Made by a program: the position numbers and the translations under genes
Source of the DNA: Serratia inhibens
GTDB lineage: Bacteria; Pseudomonadota; Gammaproteobacteria; Enterobacterales; Enterobacteriaceae
Direction of reading: 5' to 3'
Assembly (NCBI RefSeq): GCF_003591175.1
Contig: NZ_QYYG01000001.1
Span: 248,001-312,000 of the forward strand
Length of the DNA: 64,000 nucleotides
Notes under the pieces: model-generated
The model's input: only the letters and a program-made list of their open reading frames with translations
Told to the model about the DNA's origin: nothing
Database searches by the model: none
In this document: one piece after another, positions 16,939 to 25,353 of the stretch
Layout of the letters: each line of letters starts with the position of its first letter
Position numbering within the stretch: the first letter of the stretch is position 1

Positions 16939-18095
16939 ATGAACCATAGTGCTATAGAAGCGGGCTCCATCAGTCCGCTGATTGCCCGGACCGAGCAGAT
17001 CCACAGCGTTGACGGTCAGTTGACATCGCTGGGGTATGCGCCCGTCCGGATGAACAGAACCGACAGGTGTGGCTGGCCCGCTCCGCACAGACCGAATACG
17101 GTGACGCAGCACAGTTCTGGCTGCCACGGAGCATACGCAACAGCCCCCTGACCGGCATCAATACCGTGTTCAGGGATAAATATCACTGTGTGATTATTCA
17201 GCATCAAGACCCCTCTGGGCTGACTGTCAGTGCCGCATATGATTGGCGTTTTCTTTCGCCTGCAGCCCTGAAGGATGCGAATAACAACACGCACACCGTA
17301 ACAATGGATGCGTTAGGGCGGATAACGCAGAGTCGCTTCTCCGGTACCGAAAACGGTCAGCCAGCCGGTTACAGCGACACGATATTCACCTTGCCGGCAA
17401 CGGAGGATGAGGCCCTGACGCTGATCGGACCGTTACCGGTATCAACTTGTCAGGTTTACTTTGCTGACAGCTGGATGCCACGAGTCTCCCGACAGCGGCT
17501 TCAGGAGTTGGCCGACAAACGGGATGGGCTGATATCAGCCAGGGGGGTGACAGAAGATGGCTACATTACTGCAATGGCACGGCGCCGCATGACGCCAGAG
17601 AGGTATACGCACCTTTTGGGCACACCGGCCCAGCCCCCACAGACCGTCACGCTGACGACGGACCGGTATGACAGTGACAATGCCCAGCAAATACGCCAGC
17701 AAGTTAGCTTCAGTGATGGCTTTGGTCGTCTGTTACAGACGGCTGTCCGCCAGGCTACCGGAGAGGCTTGGCTACGCGCGACAGACGGCAGCCTGGTGAC
17801 GGATGGTACCGGGCAACCAACGACGGCTTTGACCGAGACTCGCTGGGCCGTCACGGGACGCACTGAGTACGACAACAAAGGCCTGCCTGTACGTACTTAT
17901 CAGCCGTTCTTCCTCAATGATTGGCGTTATGTCAGCGATGACAGCGCTCGTCAGGATTTGTACGCAGATACGGCGTATCACGACCCACTCGGGCGCGTAG
18001 TGCAGGTGGTCACCGCGAAAGGCGGGTTGAAACGTACGCTGTTCACGCCGTGGTTCACCGTCAGCGAAGACGAGAACGACACTGCCGATGTTTAA
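16939..18095 (+). pseudogene. Truncated, frameshifted tcB (TcaC/TcdB-type) C-terminal remnant
   Basis: From an ATG at 16939 the frame reads EQIHSVDGQLTSLGYA. A one-base frameshift near 17040 then leads into QVWLARSAQTEYGDAAQFWL and a ~330-residue stretch matching the C-terminal third of Tc toxin B components: RNSPLTGINTVF, DALGRITQSRFSGTENGQPA, DRYDSDNAQQ, then the hallmark YQPFFLNDWRYVSDDSARQD and LFTPWFTVSEDENDTADV. Intact TcB proteins are ~1450 aa with SpvB and beta-propeller domains, all missing here. TcB and TcC together build the cocoon that holds the toxin, so this fragment alone should not make a working B component. Confidence 0.85.
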
Positions 18096-18127
18096 CCTGC
18101 TGGGCGCTTTTAGGAGTATTAGTGATA

Positions 18128-21028
18128 ATGACTCGAACCACCATTGATGTGTATACCAACACCCCAACGGTCACGGTCCTCGACAATCGTGGCCTTAATG
18201 TGCGCAACATCGCGTACCATCGCCATCCTGTTACCCCGGACGTCACCAGTGAGCGCATCACCCGCCATCAGTACGACGCCCGCGGCGCCCTGTCGCGCCG
18301 CGCCGACCCGCGCCTGCAGGCAGCCAGGCTGACGAACTTCATCTACCTCACCGACCTGGCCGGCAGCGTTATGCGCACCGTCAGCGCTGATGCCGGTATC
18401 ACCGTACAGCTGAACGACATTGCAGGCCGCCCGTTTCTGGGTATCGACGCCAACGGTATCACCCGTACCTGGCAGTATGAAGGCTCAGCGCTTCCGGGCC
18501 GTCCGGTGAGTATGACGGAGCAAGTGGCCAGCGAAGCGGTCCGCATCACGGAACGCTTCGCGTATGCCGGCAACACGCACGCCGAGCAGGCCCTCAACCT
18601 GGCTGGCACATGCGTCAGCCATTACGACACTGCCGGCCTGGTGCAGACCGACAGCGTGGCGCTCTCTGGCGTGCCGCTGTCAGTCACCCGCCGCCTGCTG
18701 AAGGACGCGGATAATCCGGCGCTGGTGGCCGACTGGCAAGGTACAGACGCCTCCGCCTGGAATGACCGGCTGGATAGTGCTGTGCATGCAACCCTGACCA
18801 CCGCCGACGCCACCGGCGCGGTGCTGACCACCACTGATGCAAAAGGCAACCTGCAGCGCGTGGCCTACGACGTGGCGGGTCTGCTGTCCGGCAGTTGGCT
18901 AACCCTGAAGGGCGGTACAGAGCAGGTCATCTTGCAGTCCCTGACGTACTCCGCCGCCGGGCAGAAGCTGCGCGAGGTGCATGGCAACGGCGTGGTGACC
19001 ACCTACGCGTACGAGCCCGAGACGCAGCGTCTGGTCGGGATTAAAACCGAGCGGCCGGCCGGGCACGCCTCGGGGGCGAAAGTGTTGCAGGACCTGCGCT
19101 ACGACTACGACCCGGTGGGCAACGTGCTGAAGGTCAGCAATGATGCCGAAGAGACCCGCTTCTGGCGCAACCAGAAAGTGGTGCCGGAGAACACCTACGT
19201 CTATGACAGCCTATACCAGTTGGTCAGCGCCACCGGGCGCGAGATGGCTGGCGCCGGTTCGCAGTCCACCGGGTTACCGTCCGCCGCCGTTCCTCTTCCC
19301 ACCGACAGTGCCGCGTACACGAACTACACCCGGACGTACTCTTACGATGTCGCCGGCAACCTGATGCAGATACGGCACAGCGCCCCCGCGACAAACAACA
19401 CTTACACCACAAATATCACCATCAGCGACCGCAGCAACCGGGGCGTGCTGAGCACGCTGACGGAAAACCCGGCTGACGTGGACACGCTGTTCACGGCAGG
19501 CGGACAGCAGATGCGGCTGCAGCCAGGTCAGACGCTCAACTGGACGTCACGTAATGAACTGCTGACGGTAACACCGGTGATGCGCCACGGTGGTACGGAC
19601 GACCGGGAAAGCTACCGCTACGACGCGGGCAGCCAGCGCATGCTGAAGGTCAGCGCGCAGAAAACCGCGAACAGCACACAGACGCAGCGGGTGGTGTACC
19701 TGCCAGGACTGGAGCTGAGGACGACAAAGGCCGGCGATACGGAAACGGGGCGCCTGCAGGTCATCACCGTCGGCGAGGCGGGCCGGGCGCAGGTGCGGGT
19801 GCTGCACTGGGAGAAAGGTAAGCCGGACAGCATTGACAATAACCAGCTGCGCTACAGCTATGACAATCTCATCGGCAGCAGCGGGCTGGAGCTGGACGGC
19901 GACGGCAACATTATCAGCCTGGAGGAGTACTACCCGTACGGAGGTACGGCTGTCCTGACGGCACGCAACGCGGTGGAGGCGGACTACAAAACGGACCGCT
20001 ACTCGGGCAAGGAGCGGGATGCGACGGGGCTGTACTACTACGGCTACCGGTATTATCAGCCGTGGGCGGGGCGCTGGCTCAGTGCTGACCCGGCAGGCAC
20101 GGTGGACGGGCTGAATCTGTTCCGCATGTGCAGAAATAATCCAGCCTCATTTTTTGACCCGGATGGTCGCAAACCAAAATTGAATAGTGTGGAGCAGGGA
20201 GTACTTGATAATTTAAACAATGTAATAAAACCATTTTTGCTTTCGCGAAGAGAACAAGACAAAGCATTAGCCGAAAGAAGAGTAGGAGATAAATTTAATC
20301 TAAGCGGCCAACAGCTTGGGGAGACCGTAGAAAAGTTTTACGATAAAATCTCCTCCACCTCATTAAGCTTTAACTTTAAGCCGGATGAAATCCTTCTGTT
20401 CTACAAAGATAAGGATCAGCGCTTAAAGAATACATGGGAATTGGAAGTACGCACAAATAAAGATTATCTAAGAATTCGAAATGGTGCTGAAGAAACACTA
20501 ATGGATATTAGTGGTGGTGGTGAAATTTATAAAGATAAAAGATTTGATAGGGGTTTTTTTAAAGCGCCGGGACATTACGCTCCGATGGCTAGGCAAAAAT
20601 ACGGCTCGATTTCTTTTGATGATCATAAAGGGGGGGCTGCATCGTATGGCAGTGGCGCCATGTTCTTAAATAATGAATTGAAAGGGAATATGACATTTAC
20701 TGCATGGGATTCTTATGGCATATATCGTAGAGAAAGTGGTGCTAAAGATCTAGTTAACTCCACTGGTTTTCAAGGTAATTTATATCCCTTGATCGCAAAT
20801 TCGAGTGGCAATCAATTGGATCAAATGCACAATATAATTAGCAATCCTGGTGCGGATGTGAGTTTTACTGAGTATTATGAATGGCAATCGCATGCCCCGG
20901 TTTACTTTAAAGAGGGGATCTCGGCTATGGCGCTAAATTCTGAAGTTGATAAGGAAGTTATTGCGAAGGCGAATAAATTCGCCAAGGTTAATAATATTAA
21001 ATGGCTTGATAAACCTGCAAAAAGGTAG
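18128..21028 (+). CDS. tccC: Tc toxin C component (TccC-like), DUF3626-like toxin tail
   Basis: A 966-aa protein; the ATG at 18128 has AGGAG at 18112-18116. Residues 1-~680 are the TcC RHS/YD-repeat shell, closing with YSGKERDATGLYYYGYRYYQ and GRWLSADPAGTVDGLNLF, the core where TcC autocleaves. The ~285-residue tail after RMCRNNP is the hypervariable toxin and is sharply AT-richer than the GC-rich core. The tail contains ARQKYGSISFDDHKGGAASY, GS, TFTAWDS and TEYYEWQSHAPVYFKEGISA, a pattern I associate with DUF3626 proteins. It lies behind a broken tcB; no TcA gene is present in the window. Confidence 0.88.
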   Translation: MTRTTIDVYTNTPTVTVLDNRGLNVRNIAYHRHPVTPDVTSERITRHQYDARGALSRRADPRLQAARLTNFIYLTDLAGSVMRTVSADAGITVQLNDIAGRPFLGIDANGITRTWQYEGSALPGRPVSMTEQVASEAVRITERFAYAGNTHAEQALNLAGTCVSHYDTAGLVQTDSVALSGVPLSVTRRLLKDADNPALVADWQGTDASAWNDRLDSAVHATLTTADATGAVLTTTDAKGNLQRVAYDVAGLLSGSWLTLKGGTEQVILQSLTYSAAGQKLREVHGNGVVTTYAYEPETQRLVGIKTERPAGHASGAKVLQDLRYDYDPVGNVLKVSNDAEETRFWRNQKVVPENTYVYDSLYQLVSATGREMAGAGSQSTGLPSAAVPLPTDSAAYTNYTRTYSYDVAGNLMQIRHSAPATNNTYTTNITISDRSNRGVLSTLTENPADVDTLFTAGGQQMRLQPGQTLNWTSRNELLTVTPVMRHGGTDDRESYRYDAGSQRMLKVSAQKTANSTQTQRVVYLPGLELRTTKAGDTETGRLQVITVGEAGRAQVRVLHWEKGKPDSIDNNQLRYSYDNLIGSSGLELDGDGNIISLEEYYPYGGTAVLTARNAVEADYKTDRYSGKERDATGLYYYGYRYYQPWAGRWLSADPAGTVDGLNLFRMCRNNPASFFDPDGRKPKLNSVEQGVLDNLNNVIKPFLLSRREQDKALAERRVGDKFNLSGQQLGETVEKFYDKISSTSLSFNFKPDEILLFYKDKDQRLKNTWELEVRTNKDYLRIRNGAEETLMDISGGGEIYKDKRFDRGFFKAPGHYAPMARQKYGSISFDDHKGGAASYGSGAMFLNNELKGNMTFTAWDSYGIYRRESGAKDLVNSTGFQGNLYPLIANSSGNQLDQMHNIISNPGADVSFTEYYEWQSHAPVYFKEGISAMALNSEVDKEVIAKANKFAKVNNIKWLDKPAKR
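18168..20165 (+). repeat. tcC core, long direct repeat copy 1
   Basis: The RHS shell coding region is strongly similar to 21180-23210. The first ~230 bp (to about 18390) is nearly identical between copies, then a stretch is divergent (about 18390-18560, where copy 2 has an extra segment), then similarity resumes to the DPAG core. The homology stops at the toxin tails. Confidence 0.8.
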
Positions 21029-21159
21029 GTGTTTTTGTATCAAGATATATGCCGTATTCATGGTGCAGCTGCCAGCGAGTTTAATGCAGCCCGGTAGACG
21101 ATACTGAGGCTCATGGCATCACACAGATAATTACATCAACGGTTATTAGGGGATGTTTT
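21029..21159 (+). other. Spacer between the two tcC genes
   Basis: 131 bp without a reading frame of note. AGGGG at 21148-21152 gives a ribosome site for the TTG at 21160. An ATG at 21154 in another frame runs only nine codons. Confidence 0.5.
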
Positions 21160-23988
21160 TTGTATATACCATCATTCAGTAAAACCCCGACGGTCACGGT
21201 GCTCGACAACCGCGGCCTTAATGTGCGCTACATCGCGTACCATCGCCATCCTGATACCCCGGACGTCACCAGTGAGCGCATCACCCGCCATCAGTACGAC
21301 GCCCGCGGCGCCCTGTCGCGCAGCGCCGACCCGCGCCTGCAGGCAGCCAGGCTGACGAACTTCATCTACCTCACCGACCTGGCCGGCAGCGTTATGCGCA
21401 CCGTCAGCACAGATGCCGGGACCACCGTGGCACTCAGCGACACAGCCGGCCGACCCTTTATCGCGGTCAGCAATATCCGCATCGCAGACGACGGGACAGC
21501 AGACAGAAGCCAGGCGGTGACCCGCCGCTGGCAGTATGAGGAGGCTTCGCTGTCCGGTCGTCCGTTGAGTATCACGGAGCAGACCCCGGACGGCATGTCA
21601 CGCACTGCGGAGCGCTTCGTCTATGCCGGCAATACCGACGCGGAGCAGGCCCTGAACCTGGCCGGACAGTGCGTCAGCCACTACGACACCGCCGGTCTGG
21701 TGCAGACCAACAGTATCGCCCTGACCGGCGAGTCGCTCTCGGTCACCCGCCGCCTGCTGAAGGATGCGGACAACCCGGACACCGTCGCCGACTGGCAGGG
21801 TGGGGATGCCTCTGCATGGAATGACCAGCTCGACGGTGAGGCGTACACCACGCTGACCACGGCGGATGCCACCGGTGCGGTGCTGACCACCAAGGATGCA
21901 AAAGGTAACCAGCAGCGCATGGCCTATGACGTGGCGGGTCTGCTGTCAGGCAACTGGCTGACGGTGAAGGACGGGACGGAGCAGATTATCGTTAAGTCCC
22001 TGACGTACTCCGCCGCCGGGCAGAAACTGCGCGAGGAGCACGGCAACGGCGTGGTGACTACCTATACCTACGAGCCGCAGACGCAGCGCCTGACCGGGAT
22101 GAAAACAGAACGCCCGGCAGGTCATGCCTCCGGGGCAAAAGTACTGCAGGACCTGCGCTATAAGTATGACCCGGTGGGTAATGTGCTGAAGGTCAGCAAC
22201 GATGCGGAAGAGACCCGCTTCTGGCGCAACCAGAAAGTGGTGCCGGAGAACACGTACGCCTACGACAGCCTGTATCAACTGGTCAGCGCCACCGGGCGCG
22301 AGATGGCAAACGCCAGACAGCAGGGCAGCAATCTCCCCTCTGCCGCCGTTCCCCTCCCCACCGACAGCTCTGCGTTTACAAACTATACCCGCACTTACAG
22401 CTACGACAATGCCGGCAACCTGACACAAATCAGACATAGCGCCCCGGCTACGAACAACAGTTACACAACGGACATCACGGTCAGCGAGAGCAGCAACCAG
22501 GGTGTGCTGAGCACACTGACGGAAAATCCGTCCGAGGTGGACATGCTGTTCACGGCGGGCGGGCTGCAGAGGCAACTGCAGCCGGGACAGAGCCTCATCT
22601 GGACGCCGCGTAACGAGCTACTGAAGGTAACGCCGGTGGTGCGCGATGGCAGCACGGATGACCGGGAAAGTTACCGCTACGACGCAGGCAGTCAACGAAT
22701 CCTGAAGGTCAGCGTACAGAAAACTGGCAACAACGTACAGACGCAGCGAGTGCTGTACCTGCCGGGGCTGGAGCTGCGCAGTACAAAAGCGGGCGATACG
22801 GGAACGGAAGGCCTGCAGGTTATTACGGTGGGTGTGGCGGACCGCGCGCAGGTGCGGGTGCTGCACTGGGAAACGGGTCAGCCAGCAGGTATCCACACCA
22901 ACCAAATACGATACAGTTACGATAACCTGGCTGGCAGCGGTCAGCTTGAACTGGACGGCGACGGCAACATTATCAGTATGGAGGAATACTACCCGTACGG
23001 CGGGACAGCTGTATGGGCAGTGCGCAGTGCGGTGGAAGCGGAATATAAAACCATACGCTACTCTGGCAAAGAGCGGGATGCGACGGGGATGTACTACTAC
23101 GGGTATCGTTATTACCAACCGTGGGCGGGCCGCTGGCTCAGCGCGGACCCGGCAGGCACGGTGGACGGCCTGAACCTGTTCAGGATGTGCAGGAATAATC
23201 CTGTTACTCTGAGGGACGAGGATGGATTAATATCATCTGCCCAGCTTGAACAAATTACCAGCAATATACTTAAACGAAATCCTGGTTCAATTGATGATGT
23301 AAAAAATGCGCTAAGTTACATGCAATTAACAGCGGAGGATGTGAATTCTATCGTTAGGCATATTCAGCAAGTGCCTCAATTTTCTAATAAAAAAAGTGAA
23401 ACAACAGAAAGAAAATCAGCAGAGATACAAAGTGTTTTGTTTTCTTTTCATGAGGAAACGAAATTTGATAAAAACGCACTGATTTACATAGCTAATCCAG
23501 AGAATTTCTCTCATACATTTAAAGATGATGGCAGTATTTTATCCGTAAGCAAAAAACACCCTAAAAATAGTAAGTTCTTGAATCGATTTGGTAAAGAAAA
23601 ATGGGATTTTATTTCTAACTTTAGAGAGGGAGGGCGTGGTGAGATCTCCAGAGAGCCCTATTTTGCTAGTCATATTGCACAACATCAATATGCATTGAGT
23701 TCAGAGAAATTTAATTTTGTCGGAATGTTGCCAAAGCAAGTTGTTAGGGTTGACGTCCTCAATTCGGGGACACTAAATGAAACTTATGGTTTATCAGGCG
23801 ATGAACTTTTTAACGCATTCTTCCTTAGAACCCCGAATGGGAAATCAACAAAAAGAGTACTTGAGTCATTTGGACTTGAAGCCTATTCCGTAATGAAAAC
23901 TGTGGAACACAGTGAAAATGTGAATTTTAACATAAAGGTGAGGAAGAATCCTTCTGCGACAATAAAAGGGCAATGTAACAATATTTAA
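21160..23988 (+). CDS. tccC: Second Tc toxin C component (TccC-like), unrecognised toxin tail
   Basis: A 942-aa paralogue of the preceding gene. The only in-frame start covering the N-terminus is TTG at 21160 (AGGGG 7 nt upstream); the first copy begins with ATG and a different lead-in, so this 5' end may be recombined. Residues 1-~685 form the RHS shell with the same closing motifs (YSGKERDATGMYYYGYRYYQ, LSADPAGTVDGLNLFRMCRN). The ~255-residue AT-rich tail (GLISSAQLEQITSNILKRNP onward, with GRGEISREPYFASHIAQHQY and RVDVLNSGTLNETYGLSGDE) matches no toxin family I know. It would be a second payload for the same delivery system. Confidence 0.85.
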   Translation: MYIPSFSKTPTVTVLDNRGLNVRYIAYHRHPDTPDVTSERITRHQYDARGALSRSADPRLQAARLTNFIYLTDLAGSVMRTVSTDAGTTVALSDTAGRPFIAVSNIRIADDGTADRSQAVTRRWQYEEASLSGRPLSITEQTPDGMSRTAERFVYAGNTDAEQALNLAGQCVSHYDTAGLVQTNSIALTGESLSVTRRLLKDADNPDTVADWQGGDASAWNDQLDGEAYTTLTTADATGAVLTTKDAKGNQQRMAYDVAGLLSGNWLTVKDGTEQIIVKSLTYSAAGQKLREEHGNGVVTTYTYEPQTQRLTGMKTERPAGHASGAKVLQDLRYKYDPVGNVLKVSNDAEETRFWRNQKVVPENTYAYDSLYQLVSATGREMANARQQGSNLPSAAVPLPTDSSAFTNYTRTYSYDNAGNLTQIRHSAPATNNSYTTDITVSESSNQGVLSTLTENPSEVDMLFTAGGLQRQLQPGQSLIWTPRNELLKVTPVVRDGSTDDRESYRYDAGSQRILKVSVQKTGNNVQTQRVLYLPGLELRSTKAGDTGTEGLQVITVGVADRAQVRVLHWETGQPAGIHTNQIRYSYDNLAGSGQLELDGDGNIISMEEYYPYGGTAVWAVRSAVEAEYKTIRYSGKERDATGMYYYGYRYYQPWAGRWLSADPAGTVDGLNLFRMCRNNPVTLRDEDGLISSAQLEQITSNILKRNPGSIDDVKNALSYMQLTAEDVNSIVRHIQQVPQFSNKKSETTERKSAEIQSVLFSFHEETKFDKNALIYIANPENFSHTFKDDGSILSVSKKHPKNSKFLNRFGKEKWDFISNFREGGRGEISREPYFASHIAQHQYALSSEKFNFVGMLPKQVVRVDVLNSGTLNETYGLSGDELFNAFFLRTPNGKSTKRVLESFGLEAYSVMKTVEHSENVNFNIKVRKNPSATIKGQCNNI
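21180..23210 (+). repeat. tcC core, long direct repeat copy 2
   Basis: Second copy of the RHS shell region described at 18168-20165. The two are separated by the first toxin tail and 131 bp. Such direct repeats allow recombination that would delete or swap a toxin tail. Confidence 0.8.
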
Positions 23989-24006
23989 TATTAACTTGCC
24001 TTTTTA

Positions 24007-24429
24007 GCAATCATCAATCGAAGCAGCCGGACCGGAAGGGATGAGTTACTGCTGTTGCTGGAGTTCCTGCGTCCCGGTGACATGCTGATGGTGACCCGGG
24101 TGGATCGTCTGGCCCGCAGCATTAAGGATCTGCAGGATATCGTGTTTGCCCTGAAGCAGCAGGGCGTACGCTCAGGGCTACAGAACAGCCTGTGGACACG
24201 CGCTCGGCAGCAGGTAAAGCCTTCCTCGATATGCTGGGTGTTTTCGCTGAGTTTGAAACCAATCTGCGACGTGAGCGTCAGATGGAAGGGATTGCTGCGG
24301 CGAAAGCCCGGGGCGTGTACCGCGGAAGAAAGCCCTCTATAGATCCTGCTGAAGTCCGGCGTCTGTATACCAAGGAGAAGATGGGGGCCACGGCCATTGC
24401 CCGCCAGCTCGGGATCGGGAGGGCGTCAG
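24007..24429 (+). pseudogene. Serine recombinase (resolvase/invertase) remnant
   Basis: The frame from 24007 reads RTGRDELLLLLEFLRPGDML, then VTRVDRLARSIKDLQDIVFA, the catalytic-domain part of Tn3-type resolvases and DNA invertases. The first ~45 residues, including the catalytic Ser, are missing. A one-base loss near 24170 shifts the frame; the other frame continues DTRSAAGKAFLDMLGVFAEF, ETNLRRERQMEGIAAAKARG and a partial HTH (ATAIARQLGIGRAS), which stops abruptly at ~24429. It marks past mobile-element activity at the edge of the Tc island. Confidence 0.85.
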
Positions 24430-25157
24430 AATTGGAAGAAGAGTCACTCAACCAGTCGCACCAAATCATCATTGTGGCGGCAGAGTTGGATCCATCGACC
24501 GAGCGCATTGTGGACTATCTGAGCAAGAACGGCATCTCGATTAACGTCCTGTTCTTCAAAGTGTTCCAGCACGGTGATGAGCAGTTCTTAAGTCGCGCCT
24601 GGCTTATCGACCCGAGCGAAACGCAAACCAACGCCGCACAGGCCACTGCCGGAACAAGTGCCAACGCGAAGGAACCCTGGAACGGTGAGTTTTATGTCTC
24701 GTTTGGTGATCCAAACAGCCGAGTCTGGGAAGAGGCACGACGCTACGGGTTTATCAGTGCGGGCGGCGGAAGCTGGTACAGCCAGACCTTAAAACAATTA
24801 CAACCCGGCGACCGTGTGTGGGTGAAAATCCCGGCAACGGGTTACGTCGGCGTCGATATTGTGCAGAGCGCCGTTGAGCCTGCCAGCAGCTTTACCATTA
24901 GCACCGAAGACGGCGAAAAACTCGCGATGGACGTGCTTAAGTACAGCGATCTCTATCACTGGAACGCAGATGATCCCGATAAGTCAGAGTATTTTGTTCC
25001 TGTGAAATGGCTGGAAACCCGCAGTGAAAATGACGCCGTGAACGAAGTCGGCTTCTTTGGTAACCAGAACACGGTGTGCAAACCTACCACGCCGAAATGG
25101 CGTCACACCATTTAGAAACTGAAACGTTCCTTCCCGCACTGGAGTGTGGAAATCTAA
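24430..25157 (+). pseudogene. C-terminal part of nuclease-like (NucS/DUF91-associated) protein, broken
   Basis: Directly fused in frame to the recombinase remnant, this segment reads LNQSHQIIIVAAELDPSTER, then VDYLSKNGISINVLFFKVFQ, GEFYVSFGDPNSRVWEEARR and YGFISAGGGSWYSQTLKQL. It resembles the C-terminal two-thirds of conserved bacterial proteins annotated as NucS-like nucleases. The N-terminus is gone, and a TAG at 25113-25115 interrupts a frame that continues KLKRSFPHWSVEI to 25157. It could be translated from a GTG at 24192 as a chimera with the recombinase tail, but is probably non-functional. Confidence 0.65.
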
Positions 25158-25319
25158 GGCCTTAGTTCACTTGCGGTGGCATGGCTTCGCGAGCTACGTA
25201 TTTTATCGAGAGGCGCAGGGTACTTCTCTTGTCAAATCCGATGTGTTTAACCCCAGGGACACCTGCCGACAACGCTGGCTGCAGGTGAGTGAACAGGACA
25301 AATATCGTCTCGACGAGAT

Positions 25320-25346
25320 AATAAAGGCCGCCAAAACAGGCGGCCT
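25320..25346 (-). terminator. Intrinsic terminator of ABC-F gene
   Basis: On the reverse strand AGGCCGCC and GGCGGCCT form a perfect 8-bp GC-rich stem (25325-25332 with 25339-25346), loop TGTTTT, followed by TTTAT. It lies just 3' of the ABC-F stop at 25354. It also closes off the Tc-island side. Confidence 0.75.
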
Positions 25347-25353
25347 GTGAAGG

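Noticed and set aside
18050..18128. Upstream GTG start for the first tcC gene
   Set aside because: The extension (RQRRRERHCRC...) is translated from the tcB 3' end in another frame, and a good ribosome site precedes the ATG at 18128.
25144..25350. Forward 68-codon frame starting at GTG
   Set aside because: Its end runs through the ABC-F terminator hairpin, it has no recognisable domain, and its start overlaps the tail of the nuclease-like remnant.
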